From Cryobacterium breve (GTDB taxonomy: Bacteria > Actinomycetota > Actinomycetes > Actinomycetales > Microbacteriaceae): 64,000 nucleotides of DNA. Shown piece after piece: positions 25,127 to 33,841 of this stretch; within the stretch, counting starts at the first letter, position 1; each line of letters opens with the position of its first letter. The position numbers and the translations under genes are program-made. The stretch covers positions 66,342 to 130,341 of the forward strand of contig NZ_SOGJ01000012.1 of assembly GCF_004402375.1 (NCBI RefSeq), in the 5' to 3' direction. The notes under the pieces are model-generated. The model was not told the DNA's origin. It did no database searches and saw only the letters and a list, made by a program, of their open reading frames with translations.

Positions 25127-25630
25127 ATGGCCGGCGAGACGGTTTTGACAGTAATCGGAAACCTCACCTCGGACCCGGAGCTGCGGTACACGCAGAACGG
25201 TCTGGCGGTGGCGAACTTCACGATCGCCTCCACCCCCCGCAACTTCGACCGGGCCACCAGCGAGTGGAAGGACGGCGAGAGCCTGTTCCTCCGGGCCTCG
25301 GTCTGGCGTGAGTTCGCCGAGCACGTCGCCGGGTCGCTGACGAAGGGCACACGGGTCATTGCGACCGGCCGCCTGAAGCAGCGGTCCTACGAAACGAAGG
25401 AGGGCGAGAAGCGCACGTCGATGGAGCTGGAGATCGACGAGATCGGCCCCTCGCTCAAGTACGCGACCGCGCAGCTCACCCGGGCAACCTCGGGCAACTC
25501 GCCCCGCGGCGGCCAACCCCCGGCAGCCGGTGGGAACGATGAGCCTTGGGCGGCCTCGGCTCCGGCTGCGAACACGGGCGGCGATGTCTGGAACACTCCG
25601 GGCAACTTCAGCGACGAAACACCCTTCTAA
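25127..25630 (+). CDS. ssb: Single-stranded DNA-binding protein
   Basis: 167 residues. OB-fold N-terminus ([20 protein letters not shown] and [14 protein letters not shown]), Gly/Pro-rich linker from about residue 115 and the acidic hydrophobic C-terminal tip DETPF used to recruit partners. Phage copy supporting replication and the RecT-like pathway. Confidence 0.93.
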   Translation: MAGETVLTVIGNLTSDPELRYTQNGLAVANFTIASTPRNFDRATSEWKDGESLFLRASVWREFAEHVAGSLTKGTRVIATGRLKQRSYETKEGEKRTSMELEIDEIGPSLKYATAQLTRATSGNSPRGGQPPAAGGNDEPWAASAPAANTGGDVWNTPGNFSDETPF

Positions 25631-25640
25631 GCACCACCCG

Positions 25641-25664
25641 CGGGGGCGGCACACGTCGCCCCCG
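25641..25664 (+). terminator. Intergenic hairpin after ssb
   Basis: CGGGGGCG (25641-25648) and CGCCCCCG (25657-25664) with an 8-base loop. There is no T-run, so it may be an attenuator or processing signal rather than a full terminator. Confidence 0.4.
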
Positions 25665-25693
25665 CCCCAACAACTCAACAGAGAAGAGACACT

Positions 25694-26557
25694 ATGAGCG
25701 ACCTTCCGCGTCCTCCATTCCCGTACTTCGGCGGCAAGCAGCGAATCGCAGAGAAGATCGTGTCCCTGTTCCCGCCGCACGGGCACTATGTCGAGCCATA
25801 CTGTGGCGGGCTGTCGGTGCTGATGGCTAAGCCCGCCTCGATGCTTGAAACGGTCAACGACATCGACGGCGACATTATGACGTTCTGGAGGGTGCTCCGG
25901 GAGCGGCCCGACGAGATGGAGCGGGCGTGTGCACTGACTCCGCACTCGCGCTCGGAGTCGCTGCTGTCCAAGGACCGTGACGGGCTCGACGACATCGAGC
26001 GGGCCCGCCGCGTGTGGGTGGCGCTCACACAGCGGCGCGGCGGACAACTGATGCCGACTGGCTTTCGCTACAACATCGACCCAAAGGGAACGTCACTCTC
26101 GCTGGTCAAGTACCTCGACGGGTACGTGCGCCGGATCGCCCCGGCAGTCGAGCGGCTGCGGAACGTGACCCTTGAGAATCGCCCGGCACTCGAAGTGATC
26201 GAGGCTTACGGCAAGTTCAAGGGCGCGCTGCTGTACGTCGATCCGCCGTACCCAGCGATGGTGCGCGGAACCACGAACGCCTATCGGCACGAGATGAAGA
26301 AAGACACCGAACACCGGGACATGGCTGACGCACTCAGAGAGTGCAGCGCCACGGTGATCCTGTCCGGCTACTCATCGCCCCTCTACGACGAACTGTTCCC
26401 GGACTGGTACCAGGTGAAGATCGCCGCCTACACAGGGCAGGGCAACGTCGACGCCGACTCATCGGCCAGAACCGAAGTGCTCTGGTCAAACCGCGAGCTA
26501 ATCGACCCGATGCTCGACTCGCAGCAGTCATTCGACCTCGAAGGGATCGCCTCATGA
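25694..26557 (+). CDS. DNA adenine methyltransferase, Dam/D12 class
   Basis: 287 residues. FPYFGGKQRIA is the SAM-binding FxGxK motif and LLYVDPPYPA the catalytic DPPY. The order fits alpha-class N6-adenine methylases. No restriction endonuclease lies beside it, so it is an orphan, probably protecting phage DNA from host restriction or changing regulation. RBS AGAGAAGAGA precedes the ATG. Confidence 0.9.
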   Translation: MSDLPRPPFPYFGGKQRIAEKIVSLFPPHGHYVEPYCGGLSVLMAKPASMLETVNDIDGDIMTFWRVLRERPDEMERACALTPHSRSESLLSKDRDGLDDIERARRVWVALTQRRGGQLMPTGFRYNIDPKGTSLSLVKYLDGYVRRIAPAVERLRNVTLENRPALEVIEAYGKFKGALLYVDPPYPAMVRGTTNAYRHEMKKDTEHRDMADALRECSATVILSGYSSPLYDELFPDWYQVKIAAYTGQGNVDADSSARTEVLWSNRELIDPMLDSQQSFDLEGIAS

Positions 26558-27030
26558 CCCCCCACGGAACCCCCACCGGCTACGACGAAGGATGCCGCGG
26601 GGCCAACTGCGCGCACCACCACACGCCGCTGATGACGTGCACGGAAGCTAAGACCCGGTACGCCGGTGACTGGGAGTACATGCGGGCGGTCGACAACGGC
26701 ACGGCGACGACGGAGAAGGCCAGCTATGCGAAGCCGAAAGTGGCCCGGCTGGTCGCGGAGACGGCGAAGGAGAAGGCGGTGCGACCCGTGAAGGTGAAAG
26801 CGGCGCCGAAGCCGCGCAAGTCTCGGGCGCGTCCTGGTGGCCGTATCGCTAAGCCGATCAAACACGGCACCCGCTACGGGGCCGACAAGGGGTGCAAGGA
26901 AGACTGCCCGAACGCGGAAGCCGGCGGGCCGTCTTGCCAGGCGGTGCGGCGAGCACGGCAGACAGCGTACTGGCGGGCGCAGCAGGACCACGACGTGACC
27001 CCGCGGCATCAGAAGGTGACCTACGAATGA
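26554..27030 (+). CDS. Phage protein with paired HGTxxGxxxGC motifs
   Basis: 158 residues. The N- and C-termini each carry the same short motif (HGTPTGYDEGCRGANC and HGTRYGADKGCKEDC), common in small actinophage proteins and probably metal or nucleic-acid binding. The linker is Lys/Pro/Ala-rich (VKVKAAPKPRKSRARPGG). Biological role unknown. ATGA overlap with the methylase gene. Confidence 0.65.
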   Translation: MTPHGTPTGYDEGCRGANCAHHHTPLMTCTEAKTRYAGDWEYMRAVDNGTATTEKASYAKPKVARLVAETAKEKAVRPVKVKAAPKPRKSRARPGGRIAKPIKHGTRYGADKGCKEDCPNAEAGGPSCQAVRRARQTAYWRAQQDHDVTPRHQKVTYE

Positions 27031-27635
27031 GCGGCCAACTCGGGTGGGACTTCGATGATCTGATCGAGAAGCCCGCGTATGCCGGGGCCGCCCCGCTGCA
27101 CTTCACGGTGGAGGCGTTCGGCATCGACCAGCTCAACGAAGCTTTCGAGCGATACCGGGCTGACTTCGGAAACTTCAACTGCCTGGCGCTGTCGCACATG
27201 TGGCGAAGCGGCACATGGCAGGGGCTGGGCGCGACCCCGAATCACGGCATGTCGGTGTTCGCGGCGGCGCTGGGCTGCGAGGCGCACTACCGGATTTCGT
27301 GCTCGTGCGTCAGCTCCCGGGTGGTGCGCGCCGTGTGCGAGTGCGGTTGGGTGTCGACGATCCGTGAGGACGAGTCGCCCGCGGTCGAGGAGTGGCATGA
27401 CCACGCCTGGCCCGGGTGGCGCGACCTGCCCGTTGTTCAGTCGCCGAACACCGCGAGCGACCGCAACAATCAGTTCCCGCGGCTGCTGACCGCCGTCGAC
27501 TATCCGAAAGCGTGGATGGTTCCGGGTGCTCCGGTCATCACCGAACGCGAATACCCCGGCAGTCGGCACGTGCCCGGTTACTCCCCATGGGGCGGTTACG
27601 ACATCAGTTTCACGGCGCTCGGTGCCGACCGGTGA
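27027..27635 (+). CDS. DUF6349-like phage protein
   Basis: 202 residues. WDFDDLIEKPAYAGAAPLHF at the N-terminus and a Cys-rich centre (ISCSCVSSRVVRAVCECGW), which may bind zinc, recall the actinophage DUF6349 family. Function unknown. It overlaps the previous stop and ends the first early block. Confidence 0.65.
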   Translation: MSGQLGWDFDDLIEKPAYAGAAPLHFTVEAFGIDQLNEAFERYRADFGNFNCLALSHMWRSGTWQGLGATPNHGMSVFAAALGCEAHYRISCSCVSSRVVRAVCECGWVSTIREDESPAVEEWHDHAWPGWRDLPVVQSPNTASDRNNQFPRLLTAVDYPKAWMVPGAPVITEREYPGSRHVPGYSPWGGYDISFTALGADR

Positions 27636-27640
27636 GAGGG

Positions 27641-27919
27641 CTAGTCGAGGTGGGCGCCCTCAACCGGGTAGTTAATGACGGCGATCTCGCGATTGTGGAG
27701 GCCGGCGACGATCTCCGCCAATATCCCCGACAGCGCGAACACCGAGTCAGAAAGTTCGCGAATCGCCGACGCCGAGTCAGACGCTCCCTCGTATGCGCGC
27801 CTAGCTGTCGCCGCAGCGGTCTCGATATGGCTGTAGTCGACGACGATGGCGTGAGGTGCCCCGTCAACGATGCCCGCAGCAGGAACGGTACTGGGTTCGA
27901 CGATCTTCAAGTTGGTCAT
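27641..27919 (-). CDS. Minus-strand moron-like small protein
   Basis: 92 residues, ending 5 bases from the convergent gene. Helical centre (IETAAATARRAYEGASDSAS). Its own promoter is visible on minus: TAGAGT six bases before the ATG, so a leaderless mRNA is likely. A single opposite-strand gene inside a rightward early operon is the hallmark of a gene expressed from the lysogen. Role unknown. Confidence 0.6.
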   Translation of the reverse strand: MTNLKIVEPSTVPAAGIVDGAPHAIVVDYSHIETAAATARRAYEGASDSASAIRELSDSVFALSGILAEIVAGLHNREIAVINYPVEGAHLD

Positions 27920-28071
27920 CCCCGCACTCTATCGGTGGTGGTCGCGTGACGACCGTCCCCACCTGGCCGACTATCACGGCGGCCGCATCATCCCTGCGCA
28001 GGGTCGGCGGCGCGTATGTCTACGTGGCCGCCGCCCTCAAGCATGACCACCAAATTTTCAGAGAGGAAAGC

Positions 28072-28527
28072 ATGACAATCACACGTGAGGCCGCAATCGC
28101 GGCGAGGATCGAAGACTGGTCGGGGCTGTTGACCCCGGTGCAGATGGCGATGGCGGCCACCAGTTTCGGCGCGGGATGGGATGCGCGGCCCGGCATCGTC
28201 GACGACCACGAGGTGTGCACGACGGATCTCGCCAGGGCAATCGCCGAGCGGGATGCATCCCGGGCCGTCAACGCGGATCTGCTCGCGGCGCAGCACCGGC
28301 TCACGGCTGACCTCGGCGCGGCCCTCGCGGTGATCAAGACGGTCGCGGATTCCGCCCGCGAAGGATTGGACGACTGCGACGACGACTGCGACATGAGCGC
28401 ATTCTGGGTGCTCGAAACCCTCATGCCGCCGCCCGACCTCGCCGCCGAGCACCGGGCAGACCTCGCACGCCAGTCCGAGCACTACACCGCACAACCCATG
28501 TACAGCGATGACGGGAGCAACCAATGA
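28072..28527 (+). CDS. Hypothetical phage early protein
   Basis: 151 residues from ATG 28072 with AGAGAGGAAAG upstream; an upstream in-frame extension has no better site. WSGLLTPVQMAMAATSFGAG and DDCDDDCDMSAF are the notable segments. The following gene overlaps by 4 bases. No family recognised. Confidence 0.65.
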   Translation: MTITREAAIAARIEDWSGLLTPVQMAMAATSFGAGWDARPGIVDDHEVCTTDLARAIAERDASRAVNADLLAAQHRLTADLGAALAVIKTVADSAREGLDDCDDDCDMSAFWVLETLMPPPDLAAEHRADLARQSEHYTAQPMYSDDGSNQ

Positions 28528-29273
28528 TCGACCCCGAGGAAATGCCCCCTTGCGCGAGAGGCTGCACATGGCCCCCCGCCGACGAGGATGAGGCAGCACG
28601 CCCCAAGCCTGCGAAACACGGGCATCTGTGCAACTCGTGCTTCTACCGGCTCACAGGGGCGCTCAAGCTCGTGCCCGACCTCATGGCCAACATGCGGGCG
28701 CAACTGTTCAGCCTCGGTGCCGCCGACTACTCCGAGAGAGTGTCCGGTGGTGGAGGTGAAGCGCCGGCGCCGCTCAACCTGGGCCCGCTCGACGCGTCCG
28801 ATGCGCTGTTCGCCAAGCTGCGGTCCTGGTGTGACGTGTTCGCCGACGAGCTGCACGTCGATCCGGTCGTAGTCCCCTCGTGGGCGAACGGCAGGGAGGT
28901 GCAAGGGTCTAAGCCCGTGTCGGTGGAAGCCGCGCACCTGTACGCGTCCTGGTTGGGCGACTGGCTGCTCGACCGCCTCGAGGTCATCGCGGCCAGCACC
29001 TCGGCGGCGGCCTTTCACGATGACATCGTGATCGGCCACGAGGATGCCCGCGGGGTGAGGTCGCTCTGCAGCATGTACGGCGTCGAAGCTCGGCCCATCC
29101 GCAAAGCGGACAAGCGGGAGTGCCCGGTGTGCGGGGAGCACGAGATATTCGTGAAGCCCCCGGACCTGCTCAACGAGGACGTGGCCGTGATGTGCGGCCG
29201 CTGCATGCACGTCGTCGAGCCGGACACCAAGGCGTTCGCCAGGTACCTCGAGGCGATCGCGGAGGTGGCATGA
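28524..29273 (+). CDS. Zinc-ribbon phage protein
   Basis: 249 residues. The N-terminus has CARGC and HLCNSCFYRL; the C-terminus CPVCGEHEIFVKPPDL and MCGRCMH, together a split zinc-ribbon arrangement around a helical middle. Similar proteins occur in early/middle regions of actinophages. Probably nucleic-acid binding. Confidence 0.7.
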   Translation: MIDPEEMPPCARGCTWPPADEDEAARPKPAKHGHLCNSCFYRLTGALKLVPDLMANMRAQLFSLGAADYSERVSGGGGEAPAPLNLGPLDASDALFAKLRSWCDVFADELHVDPVVVPSWANGREVQGSKPVSVEAAHLYASWLGDWLLDRLEVIAASTSAAAFHDDIVIGHEDARGVRSLCSMYGVEARPIRKADKRECPVCGEHEIFVKPPDLLNEDVAVMCGRCMHVVEPDTKAFARYLEAIAEVA

Positions 29274-29491
29274 CGCAGATCGTCAACCAGGCGAACTACA
29301 CGATCAAGGCCGCCGCCCTCCGGGTGAACCGCAGCACCCGGACGGTCAAGCGTTGGCTGCGCGACGGCCTCCGGTGCCGGGAGGTCGCTGGGGTTGTCGT
29401 CATCGACCACGCTGACCTGATGACCGAGTTCCGCGCCCGCATCCTGGCTAACCCGAACCGCAAGAACGGCGGCAACTCGCCGCAAGAATAG
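29270..29491 (+). CDS. Small HTH protein
   Basis: 73 residues from ATG 29270. IKAAALRVNRSTRTVKRWLR is a MerR/AlpA-like HTH. Last gene of the early operon, just before the presumed early terminator; could regulate late genes. Confidence 0.65.
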   Translation: MTQIVNQANYTIKAAALRVNRSTRTVKRWLRDGLRCREVAGVVVIDHADLMTEFRARILANPNRKNGGNSPQE

Positions 29492-29795
29492 TTCACACGA
29501 TGTCACCCCTTGGCACTAGGCTGTGCCTTACAGGCATTCCCCGTCCCCCACGGCGAGTGCCTTTTGCTTTGTGGAAGGAGCCCCGGACCCTCACCGGTCC
29601 GGGGCTTTCTGCATTAACGAGGCTTGCAGGGTTGGGAAGCTCTGGGGCGGTAGCTCACCGCGCGAGAAACGAGCAACAGGCACTCAGCGGCCTAGCCCAA
29701 GCAATCCTCGGGAAAAGAACGTTCCAGGATGTGCCGCACCTTTCCGGACGAGGCGTACCTGTGCGGAACCGCACCCGTAGCTCAGCGATCCATGA
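29492..29795. other. Non-coding gap between early and packaging regions
   Basis: No supported ORF on either strand. Holds a short hairpin GGCAC/GTGCC (29513-29528) and the terminator at 29579-29606. A late promoter or packaging site could lie here, but none is recognised. Confidence 0.5.
29579..29609 (+). terminator. Early-operon terminator
   Basis: Perfect 11-bp stem AGCCCCGGACC/GGTCCGGGGCT (29579-29589, 29596-29606) with a 6-base loop and TTTCT after it. Confidence 0.7.
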
Positions 29796-30299
29796 TCACA
29801 GGGGATCCGGCACGGCTCCACCGAGTGACACCCAGTGAGCCACCAGAGCGTCGATTGGCTCGCGAGCTGAGATCTCCGCATCCGCGTCGGCCATCGCCTC
29901 AGCCAGTGACTGCTTCATGCTCTCCGCGACGCGCTCGTTGAGTTCGACGCCGGCCTGAATCCACCCGGGAGACATGTTCTCCTCAATGAACTGGTCCACT
30001 GCTTCCATCTGTGGGGAAGCCTTCGTGCGCACGGCCTCGCTCTCTCGAAAGAGCTCCCGCATCTCCGAGGGGCGCCGAACCTGCACGACATGCCCCGCAT
30101 CAAGGATGACCCCAACGCTGCTTGCGATTCCGTACCTCAGCGCCACACGGACAACCTTGTCGTCCGCACTGCTGTCAGCGTCCTCCCACCAGTCGAGCAG
30201 CCCTAGGTCCTTCCCGTTTGTGCCAGCGAGGTCCAGGACGTTCTGCCCGACATTGGCGGTCCACTTCATCCGACGATTCGGCATGACGAGATACAGCAT
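29796..30299 (-). CDS. Minus-strand hypothetical protein (moron-like)
   Basis: 167 residues from ATG 30297-30299 with AAGGG nine bases upstream. LALRYGIA...VQVRRPSEMREL and a helical C-terminus (NERVAESMKQSLAEAMADAD). No family recognised. Opposite orientation between early and late operons suggests expression in the lysogen, possibly an exclusion or fitness gene. Confidence 0.6.
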   Translation of the reverse strand: MLYLVMPNRRMKWTANVGQNVLDLAGTNGKDLGLLDWWEDADSSADDKVVRVALRYGIASSVGVILDAGHVVQVRRPSEMRELFRESEAVRTKASPQMEAVDQFIEENMSPGWIQAGVELNERVAESMKQSLAEAMADADAEISAREPIDALVAHWVSLGGAVPDPL

Positions 30300-30429
30300 T
30301 CAGTTCACCCTTCAGCAGGCACCCGAGCACAGCGCACGGAGCCGATCACATCTTCCCAGTACCCACTGACATCCGAGGCTCTACGCCTCTCCCGCAGCCA
30401 CAAGAGGTGGCGAACCGAGGTGATGACCT

Positions 30430-30945
30430 GTGCCGCGTTCACCAATGAACGATCAAACACGCGCTCTGGCTCGGTCGCTGTTCGTTTCGGGTCTGTCCCG
30501 TAACGAGATCGCCCGGCAGCTCGACCTTGATCCCGCGACCATCACACGCTGGGCGAAGGCCGCCGGGCTCGAATTCGACCGCTCCGCGACCGAGGCAGCC
30601 GTGAAGGCTCACACGATCGACCTCGCTGCTGCACGCATCCGCCTCGCTGAGAAGATGCTCTCCGCTTCGGAGACGATGCTCGACCAGATCGATGACGAGT
30701 ACCTGGTCTACAATTTCGGCGGCAAGGACAACACGTACGAGGAACACACGCTGACCTCGGCTCCTGTCGAGGTGAAGCGCTCCATCGTCGTCACGGCCGG
30801 GATCACGTTCGACAAGCTCACCCGCATCGTCGAGAAGGACAACGGCGGCCTCGAGCAGGCGGTCGGTGTGCTCGACCAGATCGCGGACGGTTTCAAGGCT
30901 GCCGCGGAGAAGTACCGTTCCGAGACGCCCAGTGAACCTGAGTGA
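30430..30945 (+). CDS. Terminase small subunit
   Basis: 171 residues from GTG 30430. N-terminal HTH (VSGLSRNEIARQLDLDPATI, ending TRWAKAAG) suited to recognising the packaging site, then a helical oligomerisation region. Overlaps the large subunit by 14 bases. Confidence 0.8.
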   Translation: MPRSPMNDQTRALARSLFVSGLSRNEIARQLDLDPATITRWAKAAGLEFDRSATEAAVKAHTIDLAAARIRLAEKMLSASETMLDQIDDEYLVYNFGGKDNTYEEHTLTSAPVEVKRSIVVTAGITFDKLTRIVEKDNGGLEQAVGVLDQIADGFKAAAEKYRSETPSEPE

Positions 30946-32224
30946 CATTGAACGGCTGGTGTCGAAGGCTCAGATCCTCTCCATCGTGGATGCGATGGAC
31001 CGGAAGTTGGCGCTCTGGTTCGGGTCGGTGTCGGCGGGCAAAACGGTAGCGTCCCTGTTCGCGTTCCTGCTGGCGATCGTCGTGGCCCCGCGAAACGGCA
31101 TCATCATCATCGTGGGTGGGTCACTGCAGACGATCTACCAGAACGTGTTCGTGCTGTTTCAGAACACGGCCATCTTCGGATCGGTCATCGCCAACCAGGT
31201 CATCTACACCCCGGGCGCGACGTCGGCGACGATCCTGGGCCGCGAGGTGCTGCTCATCGGTGCGAAGGACGCCAAGGCGGTCGGACGCATCCAGGGTGCC
31301 ACTGTGGCTCTCGCCTACGTCGATGAGGCGGCGCTGCTGCCCGAGGAATTCTGGAACATGCTGATCAGCCGGCTCCGTGTCGACGGCGCCCGACTCCTCG
31401 CCACCATGAACCCGGCCAGCATGAACCATTGGATCCGCAAAAAGTGGATCCTTGAGGCGGCCACGAAGAACCTCGTGTCGTTCCACTTCACGATGGACGA
31501 TAACCCAAACCTGTCCGAGGAGTACAAGGCCGACATGCGCGCCTCGTTCTCCGGAGTGTTCTTCGACCGGATGATCAAGGGCGAGTGGACGAACGCCGCC
31601 GGCGCTGTCTACCCAATGTGGGACCCGAAACGCCACAGCATCCCCTTCGACCTGATGCCGCCCATGCAGGACATCCTCGGCATCGGCATGGACTACGGAA
31701 CCACGAACGCCACCACGGCGCTGATGCTCGGCCTCACCGCTGAGCAGAAGCCGCGGCTGGTGCTCATGGACGAGTGGGGCTACGACTCGAAGCAGACCGG
31801 CCAGCGCCTCACGGACGCGGACCTGTCGCGCCGCTTTCGCGCCTGGCTGCCGAAGGCGCACACCCCTTACCCGTCGACTCTCCGGCCGCGGTTCATCATG
31901 CTCGACCCGGCTGCCGCATCCTTCCGGGTGCAGCTGCACAACGACCTCCAAGGTCAGGGACTTGCACCCTGGGCCGCTGACAACAGTGTCCTCGCCGGCA
32001 TCGCCACCATCGGCAACGCCCTCGACAACGACCAGCTGCTCGTCACCGACCGGTGCCCGGGCTGGCAGAACGAAGTCACCGAATACCGCTGGTCCGAGAA
32101 GGCCACGAACAAGGGCGAAGACGAAGTGGTCAAGGAAGACGACCACTACCTCGACGGATCCCGCTACATCGTCCATTCGACCAAAAACATTTGGCACCAC
32201 CAAGTCACAACCCACGCCGCATAG
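30932..32224 (+). CDS. Terminase large subunit
   Basis: 430 residues from GTG 30932. ATPase: Walker A-like FGSVSAGKT (residues 30-38), Walker B LAYVDEAAL (D131, E132). Nuclease: GMDYGTTNA, MLDPAAASF and a terminal DDHYLDGSRY supply the acidic cluster. Packages DNA into the prohead. Order TerS-TerL-portal is canonical. Confidence 0.93.
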   Translation: MNLSDIERLVSKAQILSIVDAMDRKLALWFGSVSAGKTVASLFAFLLAIVVAPRNGIIIIVGGSLQTIYQNVFVLFQNTAIFGSVIANQVIYTPGATSATILGREVLLIGAKDAKAVGRIQGATVALAYVDEAALLPEEFWNMLISRLRVDGARLLATMNPASMNHWIRKKWILEAATKNLVSFHFTMDDNPNLSEEYKADMRASFSGVFFDRMIKGEWTNAAGAVYPMWDPKRHSIPFDLMPPMQDILGIGMDYGTTNATTALMLGLTAEQKPRLVLMDEWGYDSKQTGQRLTDADLSRRFRAWLPKAHTPYPSTLRPRFIMLDPAAASFRVQLHNDLQGQGLAPWAADNSVLAGIATIGNALDNDQLLVTDRCPGWQNEVTEYRWSEKATNKGEDEVVKEDDHYLDGSRYIVHSTKNIWHHQVTTHAA

Positions 32225-32232
32225 GAGGCATC

Positions 32233-33831
32233 ATGGCGCTTCCTGCAGCCAACACCGCATGGCCCCCCGCACCTTGGGATCTCGCGTACCGTGCGTACGC
32301 GGAGAACGAGGCGTGGTATCTGGGCGACACTGACGCGCTGGAGAAGATCTACCGGCGTGCCGAGCAAGGCGACTACTCCCGCCGCGGCACCCCGATGCGG
32401 GGCGGCATCGTCGGCACTGCGTCGCGCATGTTCTGGGGCCGGCCGGTGCCTGCGGGCCAGACCCGGACGCGCCTGCACATTCCCGCGGCCGCTGACCTGT
32501 CGACCTTGTCGTCTGACCTGCTGTTCTCGGAACCGCCTGAGGTGCAGCTCGCTGTCGCCGAGGTCTCCGGGGCGTCCGCGTCAATACTGGTGGCGGGCCC
32601 GTCGAAGGAGCAGCAGCGCCTCGACCTGATCGCGAACAGCGACGCAGCACACGCCATGTTCAACACCATGGGTGAGCTGAAGTCAGCGCTCGGGGCCACG
32701 GTCATCACCTCAGCGTGGGATACCGACGTCGCCGACCACGTGTGGCTCGAATGCACTGCGGTCGACGTGGTCGTCCCCGAGTTCCGCAAGGGGAAGCTGA
32801 TCGCCTGCACCATGTGGACGGAGTACCAGTCCGGGAGCGTGTTCTGGCGTCACCTGGAGCGGCACGAGCCCGGCAGGATCGAGCACGCCCTGTATCAGGG
32901 CACCGCGGACAACGTCGGCCGGCGCATCCCTCTCGAGGAGCGACCCGAGACGGCGTACCTCGCCAAGATGGTCGACGGTGACTCGGCTATCCTCACGGGC
33001 ATCACTGGGCTCACCGCGTCGTACAACCTGAACATGCCAACCAGGTCGTGGCGGAAGAAGGGCGAGCTGGCATTCGCTGGCCGTTCCGACTACGCAGGCC
33101 TGCACCCCCTGTTCGACGCGCTCGACGAGTGCATGTCGTCGTGGATGCGCGACCTGAAGCTCGGCGGCGGCAAGATTCTCGTCCCCGATGCGGCGCTGCA
33201 GTCCAACGGCATCGGCGCTGGTGGTTCGTTCGACATGGGTCAAGAGGCATTCGCCGGGCTGAACATGCCGGGCGAGGTCGGCAAGCTGGCCATGGAGAAG
33301 GTGCAGTTCGACATCCGTGTCGACGAGCACGAGGCCACAGCGTTCGCCCTCTACCGTGAGATCCTCCGCGCGTCTGGGTTCTCCCAGTCCGCATGGGGTG
33401 ACTACTCGTCGGGGTCTGCGCAGACAGCTACCGAGGTCAACGATCGCGACAAGGCGTCTGAGCGCACCCGGGCCAAGAAGACCCTGTACGACAAGGTTGC
33501 GATCGCTGAACAGTCAGCAGTGGCACTGGAGCTCGACGGCATCCTCTTCCCTGGGAAGGGTGGCGGATACTTCGAGAGGCCCACAGTGGTCTTCCCTGAC
33601 GTGTCGCAGATCGACCCGGAGAAGCTCGCCCGCACCATCCAGCTACTCGATGCTGCTGGTGCTGCGTCCACTCGCCGCAAGGTGGAGCTGGCGAACGCGG
33701 ACTGGACTGACGCCCAGGTCGACGAGGAGACAGAACGGATCCGCACGGACCGCGGGACGGTCCCTGACCCGGCAACGTTCACCGGGTTCGAGCCGATCAA
33801 CCCGCCCGACCAGGAAGAGCCGACACCGTAG
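32233..33831 (+). CDS. Portal protein
   Basis: 532 residues from ATG 32233 with AGGAGG upstream; a frame running further upstream overlaps TerL and is rejected. Sequence such as YLAKMVDGDSAILTGITGLT and FSQSAWGDYSSGSAQTATEV fits SPP1/gp6-type portals. Forms the dodecameric DNA channel of the head. Confidence 0.88.
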   Translation: MALPAANTAWPPAPWDLAYRAYAENEAWYLGDTDALEKIYRRAEQGDYSRRGTPMRGGIVGTASRMFWGRPVPAGQTRTRLHIPAAADLSTLSSDLLFSEPPEVQLAVAEVSGASASILVAGPSKEQQRLDLIANSDAAHAMFNTMGELKSALGATVITSAWDTDVADHVWLECTAVDVVVPEFRKGKLIACTMWTEYQSGSVFWRHLERHEPGRIEHALYQGTADNVGRRIPLEERPETAYLAKMVDGDSAILTGITGLTASYNLNMPTRSWRKKGELAFAGRSDYAGLHPLFDALDECMSSWMRDLKLGGGKILVPDAALQSNGIGAGGSFDMGQEAFAGLNMPGEVGKLAMEKVQFDIRVDEHEATAFALYREILRASGFSQSAWGDYSSGSAQTATEVNDRDKASERTRAKKTLYDKVAIAEQSAVALELDGILFPGKGGGYFERPTVVFPDVSQIDPEKLARTIQLLDAAGAASTRRKVELANADWTDAQVDEETERIRTDRGTVPDPATFTGFEPINPPDQEEPTP

Positions 33832-33841
33832 GGGGTAGCTC

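Noticed and set aside
29500..29838. Plus-strand ORFs in the early-late gap
   Set aside because: They cross a strong terminator hairpin and overlap the minus gene; the sequences are low complexity.
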